Assembly: GCA_026874595.1 (NCBI GenBank)
Contig: CM049306.1
Span: 20,021,019 to 20,085,018 of the forward strand
DNA: 64,000 nucleotides
From: Sipunculus nudus
Lineage: Eukaryota; Annelida; Sipuncula; Golfingiida; Sipunculidae
Reading direction: 5' to 3'
Shown: positions 12,001-24,000 of the stretch, piece after piece
How the letters are laid out: each line of letters opens with the position of its first letter
Numbering within the stretch: position 1 is the first letter of the stretch
The notes under the pieces: model-generated
What the model saw: the letters and a program-made list of their open reading frames with translations, nothing else
The model's database searches: none
What the model was told of the DNA's origin: nothing
Program-made: the position numbers and the translations under genes

Positions 12001-15000
12001 AAGTGGTAATTAATTTCTGATTTTCTGATTTTACTTGTCTGTTCCTGACCATTTAGTTGAACAAAGTGTTAATTTGGGATTATCCTCACAGTCACTTAAG
12101 AGCATAGTATATATATAGCTGTAAGTGTTAAAGCAAATTACCTGAGTCACCTTGGTCCCCGAATTATATTTGTGTTTCAATAAAAGTTAATATTCCATGA
12201 AGGATATTTTTGTAATGACCATCAGAGACTACACAGGCAGCTTAGGATGCATATGAATAAATTTGAAAAATCATACACAAAAGGCTCTATGTAGGAACAT
12301 ATTTTCATAATTGAGTAGCACATGTTGTAAATATGGTTTTCTTTATTTTATTAGAGGCAAGAGAGGTACAGAAACAGGGATTCACACATATGTATCACCC
12401 AGTGGAGATATCCAGAGAGATGGAGTACTTACCCAAAGTATAAAGACAGATTACCTTTATGAACAGGTATAGTTGACCTAGTTTATCTTTAGTCTGCTTT
12501 CAACTCATTTTGTAATATTTGTTGAGGGAATAGAACAAGTCCTTAAGAAGCAAAACACTGCATTCTTTGGAAGAAACCCTTAAGAAAGAAGAACTGGGTT
12601 GCTTTTTTCAAAACCCATAGGAAACAATAACTAGGTGTTTTCTTTTTAAAACCCATTGGAAACAGTTAATAGGTGTTTACCATTTTAAAACCCATAGGAA
12701 ACAATAAATAGGTGTTCACCATTTTTAAACCCATAAGAGAATATATAGGCGTTTTCTTTTTAAAATCCACATGAATTAAGAGCTAGGAGCTTTCTGAAAA
12801 AAAAAAAAAACATTGGAAACAATTACCGAGTGCTTTCATAACTAGTATCAAAACTACTTTTGCTGAATCTTGCAAATTTTGCATCAGGTGACCCGTGACC
12901 AATGTCTACTTCTACCTGGGTAATTATTGGTTTCCATGACCTTATTTGCATAAATTACAATAGCAGGTACGTTTCTGTTTTGGGGTTTCCTAATTGTTTG
13001 TATGGCAAGAAAATTATAAATAACCAGTTGTATATTATGGATAATTGATTATCAAACCAATGTATGTTGATTACTGATGAAAACAGATTTATTGTACCAA
13101 TTCATTACATATTTTGATTCTTTAGTTGAATATAGAGGGCACATCACTTGCTGTGTGCCTGGTGCTTCCTGCTGGAGACAAGGCTGTGTCATTCACACTG
13201 ACTGATCATATTGAAGCATCCTTTGTTCATCATCGTCTTGACCTGCAACCCGACTTGGACACATGCACTTATTACAAAAGAGTTGCATTAAAAGGTATTC
13301 CATCCTGAATTTCTTTTAATGAGAATAGACAAAATTTACAATAAATAGTATAGAAATAATATTGACATGCATGGTAAATATGACATGTCTGGGTTATATG
13401 TAATGGTAGGTATGGCCTATTCTTATCCTACCCAGTAAATACTTTTATTTCGGCTAGCTTGGGGTTATCATACTTCAAAACTTTGATATCAAATATACTT
13501 ATGTGGTAAATTGCATAAAATAAATTGTGTAAATATAAACCTGTTTGTCTCTATTTTTAGCAAATTTAGCTGAAGAAACAATGTGAAAAAGCTTAAATAT
13601 CTGTCAGCATGCTTGTAAAAAACAAGGTTGATTAATAAAACTTAATAAACAAAGTAACTGATAAAGGATACTAAAAGACTACTAAAGTAATACCAGAACT
13701 TCAGTGATGTGGTGTTCATCTGGCATCTCGCAAGATACCATTATACGTTTGTCTTTAAGTGTATGTAATGAACTTTCCAGCCCAGAAAGTTGGCATCTCA
13801 TTTAAATGTTTAGAAGATGCCTCAAAGCACAGTTAGACTCAAAATTTGTCATAAAATAAAAGGGGAGAAACATTGTGAATTTGAAAAAAAATTGCTTTAT
13901 TAATGAATTTCATAATTCTGTGTAAAAGTTTAAAAGCCCACACCTAGCCCTATCAGGAAAAAAAAAAAAAATCACACATTTTTTATGGTAAGGGGTTATG
14001 TATCATAAATCAAAATATGTGATATTTAAAGAATTAGCTCTGACATTTTGAAACACATGAGTATAATTTGAATACATTTCAGATACAAATCTTATCAATA
14101 AAACTTAATTCTTGAGGGATGATTAGTAATTTGTTACAGATCAAGATTTTAATAAAACTAATCTGATGCATTCATTAAACATTTATTCAGTTAAATAGAA
14201 TTATATACATAAAAAAGATAAAATAAATGATTATTTTGTTCAGGGATAGGATTTATTAAGAGTGTGAAACATTTTCTGTATTTCTGTATATTAGCAGGGT
14301 GATGTTTGTTATTACAATTAATTGCAGAGACAGGAACATTATGAGGTCAGCATGCACTTTCTGTATTATAGACCAGAGTAGTGTGATGTTTGCTGCCCAT
14401 GCATTCAACAAACCGCAGGAGTATTTGAACAAGATAGAAACCTTGTCAGACATCAACAAGTACATGATTGAGACAGTGGGTTTGGCTGAAGCAGAACTGT
14501 TAAAGGTACCAGCATTTGTTGTACAGAATGTCAGTTCTAGCATGTTGTCATAGCATAAAACATTTAATGTATGTATTTAATGTTTTCTTCACATTTACTC
14601 CTGGTTCTCTGACCATGATTAGTTTGTTCAAAAGACCAACAAATTACTCAGGTCAAGTATGATGATTTGTAGGGTAGGCCTACATGGCCTAGTTGCCTCA
14701 GCCAGGGAGTTCATCCCTGTTTGTGTGTGTGTGTTTGTTCAAAACATAACTCCTGCAATCATCAGTGGAATCTCATGAAATGAAATTAATTTAATTTGGC
14801 CAAGGAAGAATCAATTAGATTTTAGTGTGAATCTGGCACAAATTCATGAACATCGAGTAATATGAACAAAAGAACCTGGGAATACGGGCTAAATAAGTGA
14901 TTGTGTGGTGGAGGCTTGCATTCATTAGAAAGCAGATTTCTTGTGGTTAAGGCGTTGGACTTCGGAGCTGAAGGTCCCTGTTTGAACCCAGCTGGTGCCT

Positions 15001-18000
15001 CATGGCATAATGGTGAAATGTTGATAGAACCTTGGAGATTTGCTTTTTTGTCTTAACGACAGGTTATGTCTTCTGGATTATCCCTAACTCCATGAATGTG
15101 AAACCTGACGTTCAGAATGCTTAATAATAAACTACCAGTATAATTCATATCATAATGTCACGTTCATCCTCATTCAATAGACAGTGCTGCCAACAGGCCA
15201 TTGACTTATTTTCATAAAGGAAAAAAGCTTAAGTAAAATATAAAAAAAAAGTATGATTATTTTTTTAATATAACCCACTTTATATTAAAACTTTCATGCA
15301 TGTTATTTGTATGGATATATGAATAAGATATCTAAAATGTAAACACACCTTTGTATATAATTAAATTGAGTGATAAAATTTTTCCTGATTGATATCTTTT
15401 AGATACTTCTGTATTACATAGTTTTTACCCACTATGTAAGGCAGTAAGGCTTTTACTTCACTGAATATCTATTTTGTTTATGTATTTCACATTATTTTTT
15501 TAATGTTTGTCCATATCATTATCTCATAGGAAGATGTTGGGCCTATTGTAAAAGTGACTGCTGTTCTAGATGAACTTTGGCTGGAATCTGCAGAGAAGGC
15601 CAAATATGCCGTGTGGCGTTATTTTGGATGGTCAAATGGAGTTGTGCGTGTGTTCCCAGGCAACAGACTTCATCACAAATATGACCCCACTAACAGACCA
15701 TGGTAAGGTCTTGCACATATTTTATCCATGATTGATATTGTTACTGCATAATTTGAAATACATACAGGCTTTTTTGCAATTGTGTATTGTAGTAATGTAA
15801 ACAGGGAACATTTCATGTGAAAGTAAGCCTTTTTGCATGCAGTTAATTTTTATAAAGTAGTCGTATCAGGGAAAGTGAAGAGAGGTTTTTAATATACAGA
15901 GATATAACCCTTGTTTCCTGTTTTCCAGTTATTCTTAAAATTTTGCCATTGTAATTTTCTCTTAATTGGGTCACCATTCCTTTTCCATTGTTCATTTCTT
16001 CTGATCATTCACATGTTCTGTTGATCTATCTATGTAAAATAAATATCAAGCAGCATTGTGACCTTGCTGTTATATATAATCCACTCTGTGGTCCCATGTA
16101 TCAGTTATAAACGGATCCCATTAAACATTTCCCATCAATCCCTCAGTATTATTCAGTACCAATTTCCATATGCAATACAAATGTCACAGTCACTTTCCCT
16201 CTGATTAAATAGAGCTGTAGCTCTTAATGACCAACAAGGGGCATCGTATGTTCAGTTGCAAATATTTACCAGTGCCATTTTCTGTTTCACCTACATCTGT
16301 TAGTTTGTTGGTTTGTAGCAGGGATATGCGAAAACTGCTAATCCAGTTTCAATGAAATATTGTGGCGGGGGGGGGGGGGGGGGGGGGGCATGCAAGACCC
16401 CTTTAAATTTTAGTGCCAATTCAGATAAATGGGCAGATTCAATAATATTGTTTTGCCTTGGTAGAGGTACATGCTCTCCCAAGGTTGTGCTATACCAGCT
16501 GGTTGTTGACACATTATTTTAAATGTCACAGAAACATGGACCTGATTCCAGAAAATTATGTTCTCTATCCATTCTAAATGCTTTACTGTATTTTCATGGA
16601 TCAGTGCCAGTGTATACAACTTACAAGTGCCAGGGACTTGTAAATGATTTATTTTTCTACATTAAAAGGTACAGGAAAGCAGCACTGATGCCAGACAAGT
16701 ACACATTGTCTCCGCCGTATCTGGATGGTTTTGGTGCAGGGCATGTCATTACACTGAGCAAAGCCATTACAAACAGTGTGTGAGTAAACATGGGAGCTGA
16801 CTCTATCAGTCCCTGGTTGTTTGAGAGTCACTTAGTATCACTTTTAACAGTTGAGATACATGTATGTAGACACCTGTCTCATCAAATTGATTTTCCATAA
16901 TGTAGTTAGGTCAAAATGGAGAAGTAAACCCTTTCGATTAATGGAACATTTATTTTAGGGCCTATATATTATCAGCACATGTTTTTGTAGAGGATTGTTT
17001 TCTATCAGTATTTGGCATCCTGTATTTTATATATCAAAATCATGCACAGCTTCTGCACTTTCATTTTTTTTTTAGGAAAATAGGGGGTTGTGTTTCTCTT
17101 TTTTGCCTCAAATAACAGCTCCTAAAACAGGTCACAGATGTTGCAACCTATCAAGCATTTTCACAGAAACACACATACAACATTCAATCACTTTCAACAT
17201 TTTCGAAAAATGCCAATACAGCTCATGTTTTATAATTATTAAATTTTCCGTATCACACACCTGCTATAAATAATGTACCCTCAAATATTTTTTGTCTGAA
17301 ATTTTCTACTGCATGCCTTGTACTTTAACTTAACTGTTCAGTTTACAAGCCATAAAATGGATGACCTGACCTGTGTTGGAAATAGGCCACTCTAACCTTA
17401 AGAGTTAATTTAAAATTATTGTAATATAGTAATGCAGATAAAAAAGAATTTATGGTTTTGTAATATATTATGAAGATGATGTAACACTTAAGAACAATAT
17501 TTATATAATTTTACCCATGGATAATAATTAAATCATTTTACCTATGGATCAGGAATTATTTTCAATTTATTGATTTATATAACTTAATGTTGTTATATGC
17601 TGGTGCCATGGGATGGGAGTCCCTACTCATTTTGCAAATAAATATAAACTGTCAAAAATCCAAAATACACCTGCTGTGAATATGTTGGAAACAGGTAAAC
17701 TGTGGTCTAAGTAACAAACCTGTTTATTCCTGTTATCAATAAAAGGTAACAGCCTTATAATTTTTAGCTCAACTGACCATAGGTCATGTGGGCTATAGTG
17801 ATCACCCTTTGTCAATCATCTATCTGGCCATCTGACCAGCTTTTAACATGAATCGTAACCATTTGACCTAGCTATTTCTCACTTGACATCAAAGTAGGTC
17901 CTTGGTAAAATCTCCTCGGATACCAAAAAGTAGGTCACTGTGACCTATATTTTGCGAGTTATTGGCATTTTTGTGTGTTTTAGCACTTTAAAAACTTGTG

Positions 18001-21000
18001 TTAGTGCTCTGGGCTGCAAAATAAAAATTTTGCTCTAAAACTAAAATATTGTGCATCGACTGCACATATAACATTATTACCTTGCAAATAATCAAGAAAG
18101 TTAGCCCAGCCAGTTCTTCAGAACTTCCTTGAACACAATTGCAACATTAAAACATTTTCAGGTGTTGATGTATGAAATTCAAACTTAAGACAAAATATCT
18201 CAGTAATGATTGAATGGATCTCTTTGAAATTCAGCAATCTTATTGATCACAGAAAGCTCTTTCAGCTATTTAGCTATTAAAGAGTGTTCTTGCCATCTAC
18301 ATTTTTTTTTTTATTTTTATGGACTTTTTATTGTATTTTTTGTACTCAGAAATTATGGCTGGCCAGTGTTTAACAAGGCACAGATCGTAACTGCTTGACC
18401 TGAAAATGTTTTACATAAAAAATCGAGGTAGGTTATTTGTAAGTCTCCTTGCATTTAAAAAATTAGGTCACTGTGACTTATATTTTGCCAGTTATGTTTG
18501 TTTTTATGTGTTTCTAGCACAATATTAACATTACAGACTGTTCAAGTCAGCTGAGCATCATAACCCATTGGTCACTTGTTAAAAGGAACTGCCATATCTT
18601 TTGTAAAAGTAGTCTTGTACAAATATCTATGGAAGATTTGTTATGTACCAAGCTGTTGCATGATAACTTCCCTGGCAATAATTCTCATACTGATGCTTTG
18701 ATAAATATTGATGTCTTTATTCCTTTTATTACTGAGGTGGCTCCATATCTTATAGTTATATGTTGCACTTAAATGGCCAAGTGACATATGTAATGTCTGG
18801 TACTGTTTTTTAGCTTTATAGGTGTGAGTTTATCTCTGTACTCTTCCTTTTTAAAACCTTGATTTTATTTAACTATGGACATAATTTTTTTGCCATGTAT
18901 GATTAATATCTGAAATAAATAAATATTATTGTTATTCTTGCCCATATTAAACATTAATACATGATGTGTATTGAGAGTCATCTTAATGATTGCTGTTTTA
19001 TTTTATTAACTGTAGAGATGGTACTGCAGTAGGTGTGATGGGCCTGGACGTGTCAGCCACCTATTTGTTTTATCTACTGGAAACAATTTACCCTGTGTGC
19101 TCAGGACAGGACTTCAGGTATACCTTTAAACACAAATTAGTGTTATTATAGATATCCAGTCAAGGTTTTATGATTGCTTGAGTGATATCTTAATTGCACT
19201 GTTAAACTTAAATTAAAATTTTTTTTTAATTGGTCATGTTCAAGATGACATGATAGGTATTAAAAAAGTCTAATAGGTTTCTTCAATTTTGATGTATCAT
19301 ACAAAAGTCTGTGCTTTCTGAGCTGAAGTTAAAATAAGTAAAGGCTAGATTTTTATCTTATCATTATCATTGGCTGTTTAAGTCTCATCCGACTCCACAC
19401 TTTTCCTTCCTGTTTTTTTTTGCGTGTTCATTTTTGTTCCTTTTCTTGGCTCTGGTTATCATTGGTCTAGTTCATTGGATCATGGATCTATCCTTCAAAA
19501 TAAATGCTGTTGAACTTTGATCACTAAATCAAAATTCAACATATTTTCACTAAATCAAATCAGTCTGAGTACTTTAGGATTTCTTATAGTTTTATTTCCA
19601 CTTTCTCAGTATATTTTGTAATTATACACAATATTTATTTATTGTACATGATATTGTACATAGGTGTATGGTGATGGATACTAGTGGCTACCTTGTGGCC
19701 CATCCCTCCTTCATTTACTCTTATGGACCAGAAAACCCTGTAGTTGAGAACATACACATCACTGTAAAGGTAATCACAGCTATGTGGCTGTGTTTGTACA
19801 ATTAAGTTTAGTATTCTGTACTAATATTTATTTTTCAATTAATATTTTTGTCATTTTAAGTTGCATTTTTGAATTTACTCATTTGCTTTCCAAAATTTGT
19901 CAATATGTTTTTCTGAATAAAAGCTATTTGCTCACAGGTCTCTTGATTGGCCCTAGAGAGAAATTGGCCAGTCTGTTATATTTTGTGTCATGTCCAAACA
20001 AGGTATCCACTGGATGATTGATGGTGGTGGCTTTTTTGTGTGGTAATAGATTGAAATAACTGTACTGTTACAATTTATCAGGGAAAATTTATTGAGTGGA
20101 AGTACAGTCTTGTTTATCAGTGATGTAGTCCTTTCAACGTACAAACAGATTCCTATAGTCATCTGCCATCCTGGGAATTAAGAAAACTTTCAAAATAATT
20201 TTTCCTTTATTTAGGTTTCCAATGTCTTAGAAAAATCAGGGAATTTGAGAAAAAAATCCATAAAATCAGGGGGAAAATCTATGAATGTCCCAAAACAGAA
20301 AATTATCAGTCTGTTATAATTTGCCATATGTCCATTTAGCATGTCCACTGGATTATTTGCTTTGGTGACTTTTTAGAGTTGAAACCCCTTAAAAGAACAA
20401 TTATGGAATTTCAAAATTCATCAGGGAAAACTTAGGGAATTTTATTTTTTAATGAAAAGCCAGAAAGCCTGACAAAATTTTTGTTTTATTTGATATATGC
20501 TTTTTACATGGTAATGCCGCCATTTAGAAATCCATTAATACAAAATGTCAAAGCATTCATGGCTAAATTATATGATCAGTATTCATTTGATCTGTGGGTT
20601 TTCATTAATTTTCTATTTAACAGGAGCCTGAGCTTGCCTCAGATCTGGTCAGGAAAGGTGTCATGAAGCAGAGTGCGTGTGTGGACACACAACGCTTGCA
20701 GCACCATTATCAGCACCAGGTCAGTGCAGTGCAGCTCTAAAGTGTCATTAAATATGTAACTTGAAAGAGGAAATCTATACCTCTCTCGTTCCTTCTCCAT
20801 CAAATGCTGAAGAAAGTCATCTCTTGGTGGCTGTGAAAATATTTTGCATACTAGGTTACCCAGTACTCCTCACAATATTTGGGTCTGTGCAGGTTTCTGC
20901 GTGTATGTGTGTGTTGTATGTGTGTGTGAATATTATCACCCTAAACCTGTGAGGTCTGTCCCTGAAATTTAAAATATGCCCAAGCTATAGTATCTTCCTA

Positions 21001-24000
21001 GAATCATTAAATTTGAGTTCATGTTCAGTCATTTCATTACTTGACCACCATTTAACACATTTGGACACTGATCAACTCTTCAACCAAGCAGCTGTGCTCA
21101 AGGTGACACCTAGTGGCAGACAGAGATATTAGGATTAAAAGGGCAAGCACATATCTTGGCCTGTTCAACTTCAATACATTATTTTAATCAGGTTCATACA
21201 TACATATATGACTGTGCTTGTTATTTTTAATAGTCCTTTCCCACTGTTATTCAGTAAAGAATTGTTTTGTGAACTATTCACTTGACAGGTTTGTTTGAAC
21301 TTCAGATCAGCCTTATGGGCAGCCTGGACAACTCGGCTGGTACCCCAGCTTACAGGATAGACCCTGTGCCATACACCAACATCGTCATCATCATTTTAGA
21401 CGACCATGTAGGCAGTAATAGCCAGTTTGTGATGTCTGGTGATGCCTGTCCGTGTAGTGAGCCAGTGAGTAGATCACTATACTGCTTTCTAGTCAGCAAG
21501 GCCTACTCTGTTTATATTTTAACTTTTTTAGCCTATCAAATATATCCTGTTCTCTCCACAATTTCTACAATAATATAGAACAATTTATGTTGATGTCACA
21601 TTATTTAGGTATTCTTATTCTCAAAACTGAATACCAGACACATTTTCAATGTTAATTTAAATAGGTCGCACATGAAACCACCTGATTTAAATATTTAAAT
21701 AAAACATTACATTTTAAAAGGGGATAGCCCATAGGGCTATAGGACTAAAATTAAACAATTAAATTGAAATTGCAACCATGACCATCATCTTCACAATTCA
21801 CATATCCCCTCGTGTGTTGAAAGTGTTATTGTCCTGATACCATGTTTTTAAAATCAATCACTAGATGGCAGCACTTGCAGTAAACCCAACAAGGGTACCT
21901 ATATTAAACTGTTGTTGCCTTAATTAATTTTCATCTCACAGTGATTGTGACATTCAGGTAGTTGCTCAAGTTGTATAAATGCACAGCAAGTTTCAGATTC
22001 AACAAAACAGTTGATTGACTTTTGTGGTCTTTATTACTTGTGTAAAATATCCTGACCTGTCTTTTTTGCTGGGAAGCTAGTGATAGAGACAGATAGTTTT
22101 TATCTTCTACAGTGGAGCTCCTCACCTCCTGTCTGCCAGTCAGAGCACACTTCATCTTGTGAATGCCCATGTAGTCAAAAGGCAAGCTTCAACTACTGTC
22201 AGAACAAGTTCTCTGAGTAAGTGAATGAGATTTCTGTATATGGTTAATATAAAACAAATTTAAAATTCTGTTTCTCAGCAGTAATATGTAGGCAAAGCAT
22301 TCTACAATGTTATATTGGCACTTCTGTATTTACTCAGTAGAGCATACCCCCTGGTGATAATGTTCCTAACTTGTATCTTTACATTCTTTAAATTTGTATA
22401 TTTTTGTTTAGGTGCTGTGATACAAAATGGGATGTGTGGTGTTTGTTTGTACAGATTGGGATAAATCTTGTAAATAAAAGGTTCAACTCATTTTATATAA
22501 TAGTGACTTCATTTTTTTTTATTTCCCAACGCCCATAGAATGTTTCTTTCTCTGATCCTTTTAGGCCACATCCATGGCCCCTGTGTCCACCAGAGGTGAC
22601 CAACCTTAACATGACTGTCATATACTCGGAGGAATTTCCACTGCTACCTGAATTACCAAAGTGTTATGAGGAAAACTGCCACATGCTGTTAACAGAAGGG
22701 TGAGAGTTGGGGTCTTTTTTATTGTATTATTCTAAAATTATTCTTATTTCATTTTACAGCATTTGCACAGTTCAAATTTACATGCAAATCAGTTTGTGTA
22801 GCTACAGGTGATTGAGTACCGTGACAGCAAGGTGTAAACAATACGTTATTAACTGGGACTAATCTCGTTTGATAATGGTACTGCACCCAGTCACATATTT
22901 TGACTTCTGTGTGAATTTTGGAATTGCTCTGCAACTGTGATTCCTACCCAGAAGCAGAACATTATGTGTAAACAACAAATAGAACTTACACGATCGCGGT
23001 TGGCTCTCTGTCATACTTAAAAGCCATTGAGGGGAATCTAAAGGTCTTCATAGGCTACTTGTTTTACAGTTGTTTCTACAAATCACTATAAATCGGAGGG
23101 GATTTCCGCTCATTCACTATACTTCAGCCGTTTGAAATCAGTTCGGCAAAGTCAAAACAAAAGGCCTCACTCACACTTCCTGATGGGTCTTCTGGGGCTT
23201 GCCTAAAACATGGATTACAGAACAGAAAGCAAAATAGGGGCTAAAATAAAAATTTAACAGATCCCATATGTTGAAATACATTTATTACTATAAATTATGT
23301 CATGAAATATTCACCCATTTAAAAGTTATGACACTTTTATATCTTTGTTCCATTCCGTAAATTAGGCATAGTGAATGATTTCAGCTGGGAAATGTTTAGG
23401 TTGTCTGAAATAAAGCATGTTCTTCATTTAGTACGAATATAGCTCCCACTAAAAACGCGAAAAATTAAAACCCTGCTAACAAAACCACTTCCAAAGTATG
23501 CAGTAAGTAAGGGCCAGGGGTCAGAGAATTTAAGTCCAGTTAAAGTGCATTTGCTGCAGTCAGTAGGACATATTTGCAAAATAAATTTATAGTAAAGAAG
23601 CAATCATAAGATTTTCCTTGGATTTAATGGTACTTAAATATTTCACTTTAATTCACTGGCAATGTTATTGTGACTATTTAAAATATAAGAATCTTGGTTT
23701 CTTGTAAATGGTTATTTGACTAAACAATACAACTTCTTTTATGAATCTAATTGTGAAGTTGGAGCTCTGAGTCAAGAATCCATTGAAATTATGCAGGTTT
23801 TTTTTTATAATTTAAAGCAACTTCTTTTGTATCATTTGGAGCTGTAAGCTGTCACCTTCAGCCTGTGTTTTTCTAAAAATATATATTTTGAGCCATTTTT
23901 TTGTCGTGGAATTTCTTGCAGACAAGTTGCTGAAAATAAATGTTAGTGAAATATTTCTTACACATGATAAAAATCAGTTACTTTGTGCAGTAATTTGGGT

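Noticed and set aside
14940-15000. Possible functional tRNA gene
   Set aside because: A and B boxes are present but no acceptor stem closes, and the sequence continues into a SINE-like tail.
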